From the NCBI GenBank assembly GCA_029555415.1, contig JAKPSI010000077.1:20550-84549 (forward strand): a stretch of DNA of 64,000 nt, given 5' to 3'. Shown here piece after piece: positions 44,644 through 54,002 of the stretch. How positions within the stretch are numbered: the stretch's first letter is position 1; each line of letters starts with the position of its first letter. The notes beneath the pieces were generated by a model. That model had not been told where the DNA came from. It ran no database searches and worked only from the letters and a program-made list of their open reading frames with translations. The position numbers and the translations under genes are program-made. The stretch comes from Bacteroidota bacterium (GTDB lineage: Bacteria > Bacteroidota > Bacteroidia > Chitinophagales > Chitinophagaceae).

Positions 44644-46056
44644 CTACAAAGATGTGGAATTTTTGCCGGTCCCCGCTCCCGGGAAGTCCTTTAAAATCCT
44701 TAAATCGCGCGGGTAATAATTATTGACCCGGTTGGGCAAAACGTTCATCCAGCCCAGCGGATGGCCCTGATAAGCCGCCAGTTGCCAGCCCTTGCCCGGC
44801 GGCACTTCCGGAAGGTCCTTCCGCTGCAGATAGGCAATGGCCGCGGCCTTGTCCAGTTCCGCCCTGACGATGCCGGCACCCACCCGTCCGCTCAAAGCGA
44901 GCGCATGATCCGGAACCATCTTATCCCGCATCAGTTCCCCCAACCGGATGCCGGAATAGGATACCCTCAACTGCTGCATCAGCAAACTATAGACATCGGC
45001 CATTGCTTCCGGCCATGCATACACGGTCTGTTCATGTTTGATCAATGCCATATCCCCGATATCCAGCCAATTCGCAGTCATCGTTTTTTCAGCAGCGGTC
45101 AGGTAAGTGGGTTTCTTGCGTATTTTGATATACTGCGCTTCAGTCCCGCTCTTCTTGCGTAAACAACACAGAAAGAATCCTTCTCCTTTCACCTTGTCCG
45201 GCCAGAAACGGTAACCATAAGCGCCATTCAATTCTGATTCAATGATGCCGGTCCCATCTTGTATCGGAACCCTGACGGATTCCGCATCCAGTTCTTTGCA
45301 GAGCCAATCCAGGATCTGCTCATCTTCTGCATTTGAATAGGAACAGGTGGAATAGATCAGCACCCCGCCCGGCTTCAATGCCGGCCATGCATCGGCCAGG
45401 ATCCGTTGCTGGCGCTGACTGCAAAGCGCCACATTCTGTTCACTCCATTCCGCGATGGCTTCCGGCTCCCGGCGGAACAAACCACTGCCACTGCAGGGCG
45501 CATCCACCAACATCACATCAAAGAAACCTTCCAGCGCTTCAAAGTCCTTCGGATCATTATGCGTCACCACTACATTCCCGCCACCCCATTTAATGATATT
45601 ATCCTTCAGGATATTCGTCCGCGCACGGATGACCTCATTACTGACCAGTAAACTCTCCTTACTGATGAGGGATTGCAGATGGGTGGACTTACCGCCCGGT
45701 GCCGCACACAGGTCCAGTACGTGTAATGATGTGGCGAGATCACAAGCCTTGATCAATGCCTGTTCCACGAACATACTGCTCGCTTCCTGCACATAATACG
45801 TACCGGCATGGAACAAGGGATCGAACGTGAAAGAAGGACGTTCGCTCAGGTATAAACCGTAACGCGACCATGGAACCGGTTCTGTATGAACCGGCTCCAG
45901 GTGACGTTGAATTTCTTCTGTGGCTATTTTTCCGGGATTGATCCGGATGGAAGTGACCTGCCTCCCCGAGCCATGCACCGCGATGAATGCATCGGGGTCA
46001 TAACCTTTCGATCCCGCAAGGGAATCCAGCAGCGCCGCGGGTAATGGCAGATTCAT
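44644..46056 (-). CDS. RsmF/NOL1/NOP2/sun-family 16S rRNA cytosine-C5 methyltransferase
   Basis: A 470-residue SAM-dependent m5C RNA methyltransferase. The SAM motif D-L-C-A-A-P-G-G-K-S-T is followed by the motif IV D-A-P-C-S-G-S-G-L and the catalytic T-C-S-Y-S. A C-terminal extension resembles the RsmF-type RNA-binding part. Together this fits RsmF, which modifies 16S rRNA C1407 in E. coli, but RsmB-like specificity cannot be ruled out. It lies 16 bp upstream of the LysM gene and 14 bp downstream of the M28 peptidase. Confidence 0.9.
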   Translation of the reverse strand: MNLPLPAALLDSLAGSKGYDPDAFIAVHGSGRQVTSIRINPGKIATEEIQRHLEPVHTEPVPWSRYGLYLSERPSFTFDPLFHAGTYYVQEASSMFVEQALIKACDLATSLHVLDLCAAPGGKSTHLQSLISKESLLVSNEVIRARTNILKDNIIKWGGGNVVVTHNDPKDFEALEGFFDVMLVDAPCSGSGLFRREPEAIAEWSEQNVALCSQRQQRILADAWPALKPGGVLIYSTCSYSNAEDEQILDWLCKELDAESVRVPIQDGTGIIESELNGAYGYRFWPDKVKGEGFFLCCLRKKSGTEAQYIKIRKKPTYLTAAEKTMTANWLDIGDMALIKHEQTVYAWPEAMADVYSLLMQQLRVSYSGIRLGELMRDKMVPDHALALSGRVGAGIVRAELDKAAAIAYLQRKDLPEVPPGKGWQLAAYQGHPLGWMNVLPNRVNNYYPRDLRILKDFPGAGTGKNSTSL

Positions 46057-46070
46057 TTTAAAAAATATCC

Positions 46071-48305
46071 TCAGCGCAGCAGACCAATGGCCTGATTCAC
46101 CTGCGCGGTATAAGTTTCCAGTGTTTTCGCAACGATCTCAATATGCGCTTGCGCCTCTTTCCAATTGCGCTGTTCAATACCTTCACGGATACCCGGTAAT
46201 GTCTTCACACCATAACCGGTGTAGAATCCGGGTGCATAGATCTCATGACGGTACCAGGGCCTGCGTGGTAATCCTGCTTGCTGGAGCAAACTCTGCTCCG
46301 CCTGATAAAGGATCGTATTCAGTTGTGCTTTTTTATCTGCGGAAAGACTGATGCCCTTACTGTATAATTTCTGGAATTCATCCGTGCTGTTCTTCAGTTG
46401 CACCAGCGCGTTCTCCAGACTGCTGAAGTTCAGGAACGGAACAGCATCCTTGGCAGCAGGTGGACCATAGGTCTTGCCCGGCTCCTTCGTGAGCGTGAAC
46501 ATATTCTCTTTCAGCATGCGTGTTTCCGCTTCGGTTTCATTGCGGCTCGCCTCCAGCAGGGCTTTCACCTCACCGGTATATTCATTCACCACTTTATAGA
46601 AACTGCTGAAATCGACCGGCAACACATCCGCATCCGCCAAACGCATCATGACACGACCTTTCACTTTCGCCATCGCCACACCGTATGCAAATCCCGGATC
46701 TTCAAAACGGGTGAAGAAATCATAGGAATCATACACGGAGTGATACTGATCGCCATCACCTTCTCCGCCGAATCCCAGGTTCATGGAAATGATGCCGAGG
46801 TGCTGAATGAAGGGAGAATAATCAGAACCCGCGCCTAATGCGCCGAGTTTATAATTCTTATTGCCGAATAATTTCGCACGGCTTCCTTTATCAGCAGACA
46901 CCAGTGTCTGTGCGTATTTTCTTTCTTTGATCGTTACTCCTGTCTGCGGATCGGTCACCTGATCCAGGATCTCATTGAAGAACGGTTCCAAAGTATGTGA
47001 ACCCTGCGCACCGATATAACCGCGACTGTTACCATCAGTATTGATATAGGCCACTGCTTTTTGTTTTAGTTCGGCCTGATGGTCTTCCACCCATTCCGTT
47101 GAACCCAACAGCGAAGGCTCTTCACCATCCCAGGCACAGAAGATCAGGGTACGTTTCGGTTTGTAACCTTGCTTCACCAGTTCACCGATCGCGCGGGCTT
47201 CTTCCATTTGTGCTACCAGTCCGCTCACCGGATCCGCTGCACCATTCACCCAACCATCATGGTGATTACCACCCAGCACCCATTCATCCGGCAATTCAGC
47301 GCCTTTCAGTTTCGCGATCACATTGTAAATAGGTTTGATATCCCAGTTGAACGCGAGTTTCAGATGCACTTTCTCAACGCTGGGTCCAACATGGTATGTA
47401 ATGGGCAATGCGCCTCTCCAGGATGCAGGCACCACTTCGCCTTTCAGTGATTGCAGTAATGGCTGCGCATCCTCATAAGAGATCGGCAGCACAGGTATCT
47501 TCATGATCGTGATCGCTTCGCTGCGATCCAGACGTTTCGCATCTTTCGTTGCACCTGCATCTGGAGTCAGCGGATCACCGGGATACACAGGCATGTCCAT
47601 CACGGAACCGCGCTGTACGCCGTCTTTCGGGCGATAGCCGCCATCCGGATAACTGTCACCCTGCGCGTAACCATCATCAGCCGGATCGGAATAGATGATA
47701 CAACCGATGGCGCCATGTTCAGCGGCTACCTTCGGTTTGATTCCGCGCCAGGAGCCGCCGTATTTGGCGATGACGATCTTGCCGCGTACATCCACACCCA
47801 TGCGGGCCAGCTCATCATAATCAGCCGGTATCCCACGGTTCACGAACACGAGTTCAGCGGTCACATCTCCGTCAGCAGAGTAGGCATTATATGGAGGTAA
47901 TTGTTCCGCTTTCTGTCCGGATGTTTTATCCGCCGCTAAAACGGATTCATCCAGTTTGGCTTTATAGTTCTTATTGCCAACGATCTCCAGCACCCTTGTC
48001 TTGGGCGAAGGGAACAGTACATAATAAGTAGCGAGTTCGGTGTCATAGCCCCACGACTTGTACAGCGCCGCCATATAATCAGCATTGGCCTTGTCCTGCG
48101 GACTGCCCACATGGTGCGGGTGCGAAGTGATGAACTTCATCCATTGATCGAGATTGGAAGCCTGCAACTGACCATCGAATTTCTTTTCCCAGTCGAGCTG
48201 CTGCACAGCATGGGCGTCCTGGAAACCCATGACCTTGGTTTGCGCGTTCACGGAAGTGACGAGCAACAGGAATGCGATGAGTGAACAGGAGAACTGTTTC
48301 ATCAT
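46071..48305 (-). CDS. Exported M28-family peptidase (glutamate carboxypeptidase II-like)
   Basis: 744 residues with a signal peptide (about 1-21). The order is as in PSMA/transferrin-receptor-like proteins: PA domain (about 115-290), M28 catalytic domain with zinc ligands in G-G-N-H-H-D-G-W, G-A-A-D-P, the catalytic D-G-E-E-P-S-L-L-G-S-T-E, then a C-terminal helical dimerisation domain. It should remove terminal residues from peptides outside the cytoplasm. The rsmF-like gene follows after 14 bp; pntB is 32 bp upstream. Confidence 0.92.
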   Translation of the reverse strand: MMKQFSCSLIAFLLLVTSVNAQTKVMGFQDAHAVQQLDWEKKFDGQLQASNLDQWMKFITSHPHHVGSPQDKANADYMAALYKSWGYDTELATYYVLFPSPKTRVLEIVGNKNYKAKLDESVLAADKTSGQKAEQLPPYNAYSADGDVTAELVFVNRGIPADYDELARMGVDVRGKIVIAKYGGSWRGIKPKVAAEHGAIGCIIYSDPADDGYAQGDSYPDGGYRPKDGVQRGSVMDMPVYPGDPLTPDAGATKDAKRLDRSEAITIMKIPVLPISYEDAQPLLQSLKGEVVPASWRGALPITYHVGPSVEKVHLKLAFNWDIKPIYNVIAKLKGAELPDEWVLGGNHHDGWVNGAADPVSGLVAQMEEARAIGELVKQGYKPKRTLIFCAWDGEEPSLLGSTEWVEDHQAELKQKAVAYINTDGNSRGYIGAQGSHTLEPFFNEILDQVTDPQTGVTIKERKYAQTLVSADKGSRAKLFGNKNYKLGALGAGSDYSPFIQHLGIISMNLGFGGEGDGDQYHSVYDSYDFFTRFEDPGFAYGVAMAKVKGRVMMRLADADVLPVDFSSFYKVVNEYTGEVKALLEASRNETEAETRMLKENMFTLTKEPGKTYGPPAAKDAVPFLNFSSLENALVQLKNSTDEFQKLYSKGISLSADKKAQLNTILYQAEQSLLQQAGLPRRPWYRHEIYAPGFYTGYGVKTLPGIREGIEQRNWKEAQAHIEIVAKTLETYTAQVNQAIGLLR

Positions 48306-48337
48306 GTACGTTGGTTTTATGATTGATTAAAGAGAAA

Positions 48338-49741
48338 TTACAGACTCTTGATCTCTGTTGCGAGGTCCTGCAGCACTTTCTTCGCGTCACCGAACAGCAT
48401 CGATGTTTTCTTCTGGAAGAAAAGATCGTTCTCGATACCCGCATAGCCAGGCTTCATACTCCGTTTGTTCACGATCACGGCTTTCGCCAGTTCCACATCC
48501 AGGATCGGCATGCCGTAAATGGGTGAGGAAGGATCGGTCTTGGCCGCGGGGTTCACCACGTCGTTGGCACCCAGGATCAGTACCACATCCGTGCTTTCGA
48601 ACTGCTCATTCGCCGTTTCCATTTCCTCCAGCTTGTCATAACTCACATCAGCTTCGGCTAACAGAACGTTCATGTGACCGGGCATACGTCCGGCAACTGG
48701 GTGGATCGCGTATTTCACTTCCACACCTTTGGCTTCCAGCAGTTTTTCCAGTTCATGACAGGCGTGCTGCGCTTGCGCAACAGCCAGACCGTAACCTGGA
48801 ACGATGAACACTTTATTGGCATAGGCCATCACCACTGCAGCATCACTTAGGGAGATCTCTTTGTAAGAACCCTGCTGTTTGGCACCAGCCGCAGCTGCTT
48901 TATTACCGCCACCGAAAGAACCGATGAGTACGTTCATAAGAGAACGGTTCATCGCGCGGCACATCAGGATCGTCAGCAAGGTACCTGCGGCACCAACAAG
49001 GATACCACCGGTCAGCATGACCTTATTATTGTACAGGAAACCACCGCAGGCCGCGGCGATACCGGTAAAAGAGTTCAGCAGGGAGATCACAACGGGCATA
49101 TCCGCGCCACCGATCGGCAGTACGAAGAATACACCATACAATAAAGCCATACCGAGTACGGCATAGATCAGTTGCGGAGCAGAAGCGGGTTCTGTGGCAA
49201 TGATCCAGGATGACAATCCGATCGCTGCCAGCAGCAGGATATTGTTCAGCATATGCTGACCCGGAAAATCAAAGTCCTTCACTTTGCCATTCAGCTTGCC
49301 CCACGCGATCATACTGCCCGCGAAGGAAACGGAGCCGATGACGAGTCCGGCGAAGATGATGGACAACTTACCAACGGGCTCTGCGGAAATATCATGGATA
49401 TGTCCGAATTCGATCAGGGAGATCAGGGCCGCGCAGGCGCCACCCATACCATTGAACATACTCACCATTTCCGGCATCGCGGTCATCTTCACTTTTTTCG
49501 CTGCCAGGGTACCGATCAGGGCGCCGATGGCGATACCACCGAAGATCCATGCGTAGTTATGCAAACGCGCGCCTTCATCATCACGATACAAAAAGATCGT
49601 TCCCACAATGGCGACACCCATACCCACCGCCGCGATCCAGTTCCCCTTCCGCGCCGTGGCCGGGTTCGACAACATCTTCAAACCAACGATAAAAGTCACC
49701 GATCCGATGAGATAACAAAGTGTAAGTATATTCAGCTCCAT
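48338..49741 (-). CDS. pntB: NAD(P) transhydrogenase subunit beta
   Basis: 467 residues. The N-terminal ~270 residues hold the membrane helices of domain II. The C-terminal ~180 residues are the NADP(H)-binding domain III, with V-P-G-Y-G-L-A-V-A-Q-A-Q, H-P-V-A-G-R-M-P-G-H-M-N-V-L-L-A-E-A, G-A-N-D-V-V-N-P-A and R-S-M-K-P-G-Y-A-G. Together with PntA it links proton influx to NADPH formation from NADH. It is the last gene of the pnt group and is separated from pntA2 by two heptamer arrays. Confidence 0.96.
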   Translation of the reverse strand: MELNILTLCYLIGSVTFIVGLKMLSNPATARKGNWIAAVGMGVAIVGTIFLYRDDEGARLHNYAWIFGGIAIGALIGTLAAKKVKMTAMPEMVSMFNGMGGACAALISLIEFGHIHDISAEPVGKLSIIFAGLVIGSVSFAGSMIAWGKLNGKVKDFDFPGQHMLNNILLLAAIGLSSWIIATEPASAPQLIYAVLGMALLYGVFFVLPIGGADMPVVISLLNSFTGIAAACGGFLYNNKVMLTGGILVGAAGTLLTILMCRAMNRSLMNVLIGSFGGGNKAAAAGAKQQGSYKEISLSDAAVVMAYANKVFIVPGYGLAVAQAQHACHELEKLLEAKGVEVKYAIHPVAGRMPGHMNVLLAEADVSYDKLEEMETANEQFESTDVVLILGANDVVNPAAKTDPSSPIYGMPILDVELAKAVIVNKRSMKPGYAGIENDLFFQKKTSMLFGDAKKVLQDLATEIKSL

Positions 49742-49897
49742 AAAAAAAACTTCAATAGTTAGTTGTATTACTTGTTAACAGCTACTGGCTGCTAGCTGCT
49801 GGCTTCTGGTTCGTTCTTAGTAAAAATTCTTTCCGATTCACCTTTTCCCTCTTACCTCTTAACTCTCATCTATTACCTATTACCTCTCACCTATTAC
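49742..49897. repeat. Two heptamer arrays inside the pnt gene group
   Basis: A 156-bp spacer between pntA2 and pntB. Array 1 lies at 49780-49809 (AGCTACT, GGCTGCT, AGCTGCT, GGCTTCT, GG). Array 2 lies at 49852-49900 (TTACCTC, TTAACTC, TCATCTA, TTACCTA, TTACCTC, TCACCTA, TTACCTA) and its last three bases are the pntA2 stop codon. No hairpin module is present here. Confidence 0.85.
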
Positions 49898-50206
49898 CTA
49901 TTTCTTCTTCTTGAACATCTCCAGCATTCTATCCGTCACCACAAATCCCCCCACTACATTCAGCGTTCCCAGCACCACCGCCAGGAAACCCAGTATCAGT
50001 GCCAGATAATTACTCTCCTCCGCCTTCCCCATCACGATGATCGCGCCGATGATCACCACGCCGTGGATCGCGTTGGCACCACTCATCAGCGGGGTATGCA
50101 GTACGCTCGGTACGTGCCCGATCACTTCAATACCCACGAAGATCATGAGGATGACGATATAGATCACTTCCTGGTACTGTGTTATGAAATTCAGTATCGA
50201 TTCCAT
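49898..50206 (-). CDS. pntA2: NAD(P) transhydrogenase subunit alpha, membrane part
   Basis: 102 residues with three hydrophobic segments (about 13-30, 44-58, 66-90), as in the small membrane alpha subunit of split transhydrogenases; residues like G-H-V-P-S-V-L-H-T-P-L-M-S-G-A-N-A are characteristic. It forms the proton channel with PntB. It follows the soluble alpha subunit after 2 bp. The TAG stop is the final triplet of a heptamer array and the last residues are F-K-K-K-K. Confidence 0.93.
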   Translation of the reverse strand: MESILNFITQYQEVIYIVILMIFVGIEVIGHVPSVLHTPLMSGANAIHGVVIIGAIIVMGKAEESNYLALILGFLAVVLGTLNVVGGFVVTDRMLEMFKKKK

Positions 50207-50208
50207 GC

Positions 50209-51312
50209 TTATGATTTTAATCTTTCGTGAACGATCGCGTTGTTATGTGTGATGCAGCTGCCTTTCACAAGGTCATCTTCCCAGTTCAGGTTCAGTGCGC
50301 CTTCTTTCGTGGTGATCAGTGCCAGAAAGTTCAGCACGTTCTTGCCGTACACCTTACTGGCATCGGAGGGCATGCCGGATTGCAGACTGCTGTTACCAAT
50401 GATCGTAACGCCGTGATAGACGATCGTTTCATTGTTCTTCGTCACAGGTGTATTACCACCGGTAGCGGCGGCGAGGTCGATCACGATGGAACCTGCACGC
50501 ATCGCCTGCAGCATTTCTTCCGTGATCAGGATCGGCGCTTTCTTGCCGGGGATCTGAGCGGTCGTGATCACGATATCCGCTTTCGCGATACTCTCCGCGA
50601 TCTTCGCTTTCTGTCGGGCCAGAAATTCCTCACTCTGTTCCACCGCGTAACCACCGGCCTTGCTGGCATCAGCGGCACCTTCCACTTCCACGAACTTCGC
50701 ACCGAGACTCATCACTTCTTCCTTCACAGCGGGACGGGTATCGAACACTTCCACTACCGCACCTAAACGTTTAGCGGTCGCGATCGCCTGCAGACCTGCC
50801 ACACCCGCGCCCAGAATAAGCAATTTGGCGGGTTTGATACTGCCGGCAGCGGTCATGAACATCGGGAAGTAACGTGAATAATTCGCGGCGGCGGTCAGTA
50901 CGGCTTTGTACCCTGCTATATTGGCCTGGGAACTCAGCACATCCATCGCCTGCGCACGCGTGGTACGCGGCAGCATATCCAGTGAAAAGACCGTATTGTT
51001 CCTTTCAGCGAATAATTTGACCGTAGCGGGATTATACAAGGGTTGAAATACACCGATCAGGGTTTTGCCCGAAGGAACGACCGTGGCAGGTGCATGAATG
51101 GAGAGGATCACATCAGAAGCGGAAACGATCTCAGTAGCGTTACTGATCTTCGCACCGGCTTTTTCGTAGTCTGCATCGTTACAGAAGGCTTTGGCACCGG
51201 CACCGGCCTCGACCAGTACTGTAATTCCTTTCTTCGTGAGGGCACTTACGCTTTCTGCGAGCAGAGAAACCCGGGTTTCGTGTGCGGGTTCTTTTAATAC
51301 ACCTATCGTCAT
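50209..51312 (-). CDS. pntA1: NAD(P) transhydrogenase subunit alpha, soluble NAD(H)-binding part
   Basis: 367 residues, homologous to alanine dehydrogenase: R-V-S-L at the N-terminus, I-L-G-A-G-V-A-G-L-Q-A (Rossmann motif) near 170-180 and V-F-D-T-R-P-A-V-K-E-E just after it. It binds NAD(H) and passes a hydride to NADP in PntB. In E. coli this part is fused to the membrane part as PntA; here they are separate adjacent genes, the usual arrangement in many Bacteroidota and alphaproteobacteria. Confidence 0.95.
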   Translation of the reverse strand: MTIGVLKEPAHETRVSLLAESVSALTKKGITVLVEAGAGAKAFCNDADYEKAGAKISNATEIVSASDVILSIHAPATVVPSGKTLIGVFQPLYNPATVKLFAERNNTVFSLDMLPRTTRAQAMDVLSSQANIAGYKAVLTAAANYSRYFPMFMTAAGSIKPAKLLILGAGVAGLQAIATAKRLGAVVEVFDTRPAVKEEVMSLGAKFVEVEGAADASKAGGYAVEQSEEFLARQKAKIAESIAKADIVITTAQIPGKKAPILITEEMLQAMRAGSIVIDLAAATGGNTPVTKNNETIVYHGVTIIGNSSLQSGMPSDASKVYGKNVLNFLALITTKEGALNLNWEDDLVKGSCITHNNAIVHERLKS

Positions 51313-51437
51313 AATTTGTAACAGGTTATGGATAGAAAATAAAGGATATCGGGCGGGGTGAAGGTATTGATTTTTTCGTGCAAAGCTGAGCGGGTTTTCC
51401 TGATTTTATTCAGGTGCTGCACTGTCATTTATCAGGT

Positions 51438-52232
51438 TCAGAAACGAACGCTGAAATGCTGTTTTTCGCGGAAACCCGGACGGAAGATCACGATCCCGAT
51501 AAAGAAGAGGTCAATGCTGCAACGGACCGCATCATGGGCGCAAATTTCAGCCCAGGCCTGCTCCATTTCCGCGCTCCAGTGTATATCATCGAAAATAATA
51601 ATGGATGTTTCCGTGGTATGCGGGAGGATCTGTTCAAAGTACCGCAGCGTCGGCTCCAGCCGGTGATTGCCATCCACGAAACACATTGCCACATGCCCCA
51701 ATTCCTTCAATGCGCCGGCCAGCGTATCATCAAAATTGCCTTGCCTCAATGCAATGGGCAACGATTCCTTTTGAAATGCAGCTTCCGTATACGCCGCAAT
51801 AGCAGGCACACCCTCCAGCGTGATCATTTTCGCGGCGGGATTTCCCAATGCCAGGTAGCGACTGCTGATACCGAGTGATGACCCCAGTTCCAGGATCGTA
51901 TCCGGACGATAGTATCTGGCCAATCGGAATAATAACTGCGCGTATTTCGGTGGCTTCGCGGCATGTCTGGCGATACTGGCCACTGTTCGCTGCGATTGTG
52001 TTCCATGCACCGATCCCGCACCCAGATCCTGTACCATCAGCATCGTGGGATCCTGTTTCAAAGCTGCACGAATCGACTCGATATGTTCGTATTCGGGATA
52101 ACTGGTGCGGTCATTCAGCACCGACCGGATCATGTCATACACGAACGGTGAATGCATCCCGTGCCCCTTGCTGTTGTACGAGCGGAAATAATAACGGAAG
52201 AATTTGGAGGCGAGTGTTAACGGACTGTACAC
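51438..52232 (-). CDS. Class I SAM-dependent methyltransferase
   Basis: 264 residues. It has the Rossmann-type methyltransferase core: I-L-E-L-G-S-S-L-G-I-S-S near residue 113, an acidic T-L-E-G after strand 2 and V-D-G-N-H near 193, as in O-methyltransferase-like families. An N-terminal H-G-M-H-S-P-F stretch is typical of a Bacteroidota subgroup. The substrate is unknown. It starts 9 bp after folA and is likely in the thyA-folA transcription unit. Confidence 0.85.
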   Translation of the reverse strand: MYSPLTLASKFFRYYFRSYNSKGHGMHSPFVYDMIRSVLNDRTSYPEYEHIESIRAALKQDPTMLMVQDLGAGSVHGTQSQRTVASIARHAAKPPKYAQLLFRLARYYRPDTILELGSSLGISSRYLALGNPAAKMITLEGVPAIAAYTEAAFQKESLPIALRQGNFDDTLAGALKELGHVAMCFVDGNHRLEPTLRYFEQILPHTTETSIIIFDDIHWSAEMEQAWAEICAHDAVRCSIDLFFIGIVIFRPGFREKQHFSVRF

Positions 52233-52241
52233 CGGGTTGAT

Positions 52242-52733
52242 TTAGATCCGCTCCCATTGCTGGAAGGAATAATTAAAGCTATTCTTAGCGTCCGCTTCAT
52301 GGTTCTTCTGGCTCGCTAAATGCCAGTGCTTCGGATCCACATGCGGAAAGAACGTATCAGCCTCAGGTTCGGCGTCCACACGGGTCAGGTAAATGCGCTT
52401 TGCATCGTTGAAGAATAATTTATAGATCTCGCCGCCACCGATCACCATCACTTCCTTCGCATCCGTTTCTTTGGCGAGGAACAACGCATCTTCTTTATTG
52501 TTCACCACCACGGCACCCGGTGCCTCCCATCCCTTCTGATTCGTGATCACGATATTCTTGCGGCCCGGCAATGCCTTGCCCAGCGATTCATAGGTCTTGC
52601 GTCCCATCACGATCGGCATTCCCCACGTCACATTCTTGAAATGCTTCATGTCCTCAGGCAAACTCCAGGGTAGTTGCCCTTCTTTTCCGATAGCATCATT
52701 CGTGGCGGCTGCAACTACAAGTGATATAAGCAT
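52242..52733 (-). CDS. folA: Dihydrofolate reductase
   Basis: A 163-residue cytosolic enzyme that reduces dihydrofolate with NADPH. The N-terminal I-S-L-V-V-A-A-A, the N-D-A-I-G…L-P-W-S-L-P-E-D-M-K-H-F active-site segment with the conserved acidic residue, G-R-K-T-Y-E-S-L-G and V-I-G-G-G-E-I-Y are family hallmarks. It lies behind thyA, which makes the dihydrofolate it recycles. Between the two genes is a 116-bp repeat spacer, with a heptamer array ending 8 bp before this ATG. Confidence 0.96.
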   Translation of the reverse strand: MLISLVVAAATNDAIGKEGQLPWSLPEDMKHFKNVTWGMPIVMGRKTYESLGKALPGRKNIVITNQKGWEAPGAVVVNNKEDALFLAKETDAKEVMVIGGGEIYKLFFNDAKRIYLTRVDAEPEADTFFPHVDPKHWHLASQKNHEADAKNSFNYSFQQWERI

Positions 52734-52849
52734 TTTTGAATAGTCTTTAGTCGTTAGTCAATAGTCGTTAGCACGTTCTAAGTTTCTCTTAACTCAAAAC
52801 CCCCGTCCGAACGGGTCATCCGGGCGGGCATAACCCAAAACCCAAAACT
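52734..52849. repeat. Heptamer arrays and GC-rich module between thyA and folA
   Basis: TAGTCTT, TAGTCGT, TAGTCAA, TAGTCGT units at 52741-52772 sit just upstream of folA. The CCCCCGTCCGA…GGGCGGGC module (52800-52836) is almost the same as at 10501-10545 and is bounded by CTCAAAA and CCCAAAA heptamers (52793-52799, 52834-52847). It splits a functional gene pair and ends at the thyA stop. Confidence 0.8.
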
Positions 52850-53644
52850 TTATACTGCAACAGGCGCTTTGATCGCCGGATGACACTCATAATTTTCCAA
52901 ACTGAAATCCTCATACTTAAATCCAAAAATATCTTTCACCTCTGGATTCAGTTTCATCTGCGGCAGCGGGAACGGTTCCCGTGATAATTGCAAGTTCACC
53001 TGCTCCATATGATTGCTGTAAATATGTACATCACCGAAGGTGTGAATGAATTCACCCGGCTGTAATCCGCATACCTGCGCGATCATCAGCGTGAGCAGGG
53101 CATAAGATGCAATATTGAAAGGAACACCCAGGAATACGTCGGCGGAACGCTGGTAGAGCTGACAACTCAGTTTGCCGTTGGCCACATAGAATTGAAACAG
53201 TGTATGACAGGGCATCAATGCCATCTCCGGCAGGTCGGCCACATTCCAGGCACTGATAATGAGGCGGCGACTGTCAGGATTCTTTTTGATCTGGGCGATG
53301 AGTTCACTCACCTGATCCACGATCTTACCATCCTTGCCTTCCCAACTGCGCCATTGTTTGCCATAAACCGGCCCAAGTTCACCATTTTCATTCGCCCATT
53401 CATCCCAGATCTTCACGCCATGTTCTTTCAGGTAGGCGATATTAGTCTCCCCTTTCAGGAACCATAACAGTTCGTGAATGATGCTTTTCATGTGCACTTT
53501 CTTGGTGGTCACCAGCGGAAATCCTTTCGCCAGATCGAAGCGCATCTGATAGCCGAAACAGCTGGTCGTACCCGTGCCCGTCCGGTCACTTTTGTACACC
53601 CCCGTATCCAGTATATGTTTGAGTAATTGCTGGTATTGCTGCAT
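52850..53644 (-). CDS. thyA: Thymidylate synthase
   Basis: 264 residues from the ATG at 53644, identical in length to E. coli ThyA. The catalytic Cys146 lies in [25 protein letters not shown] and Q-R-S-A-D-V-F-L-G are conserved. An in-frame ATG at 53767 would add 41 residues, which are translated from a repeat array and are rejected. The enzyme makes dTMP from dUMP with methylene-tetrahydrofolate. folA is downstream. A heptamer array begins about 25 bp upstream of the start. Confidence 0.97.
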   Translation of the reverse strand: MQQYQQLLKHILDTGVYKSDRTGTGTTSCFGYQMRFDLAKGFPLVTTKKVHMKSIIHELLWFLKGETNIAYLKEHGVKIWDEWANENGELGPVYGKQWRSWEGKDGKIVDQVSELIAQIKKNPDSRRLIISAWNVADLPEMALMPCHTLFQFYVANGKLSCQLYQRSADVFLGVPFNIASYALLTLMIAQVCGLQPGEFIHTFGDVHIYSNHMEQVNLQLSREPFPLPQMKLNPEVKDIFGFKYEDFSLENYECHPAIKAPVAV

Positions 53645-54002
53645 GGATGCAAGGTAGGGAAAATGGTGTTGGGTTTTGGGTGTTGGGTGTTGGGTTGGGG
53701 CGGGTCGTTTGTAAAATGTGGATTTCCGACTGCTTCGCCTGGCGTGTGGCCTGCGGCCGGCCAACACTTAGTTCACATAGTTTTATGCAAAGTCATTTAG
53801 GTTTGCTCCAAATCGAAGCTCACTTCACTGTTGATGATTACGCCTTTGTTAGTCTTCTGACCAACAACAACTTTAAACGACTTTTCGAAGGGATTCCGGA
53901 GTGCCCTAACTAAGTGCCTGAAATCATCTAAGTGAACTAAGTGTTAGCGGGCCGCAGGCCATCATTCAAAATTCAAAACTCAAAATTCAAAATTTCAATC
54001 CC
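53645..54002. repeat. Large palindromic element B between thyA and the TPR gene
   Basis: 358 bp without a gene. A heptamer array (53669-53700: TTGGGTT, TTGGGTG, TTGGGTG, TTGGGTT) leads to a left arm (GGCCTGCGGCCGGCC, AACACTTAG), the ACGCC-TTTGTTAGTC…GACCAACAA hairpin at 53838-53872, and a right arm (CTAAGTGAACTAAGTG, GCGGGCCGCAGGCC at about 53925-53960). TTCAAAA, TTCAAAA, CTCAAAA, TTCAAAA units follow (53965-53999) to 3 bp before the TPR-gene stop. It shares order and sequence with the element at 58206-58557. Confidence 0.8.

Noticed and set aside
53645..53767. 41-residue N-terminal extension of ThyA (ATG at 53767)
   Set aside because: It is translated from the heptamer array and repeat arm. 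From the ATG at 53644 the protein matches E. coli ThyA in length and in Cys146 numbering.
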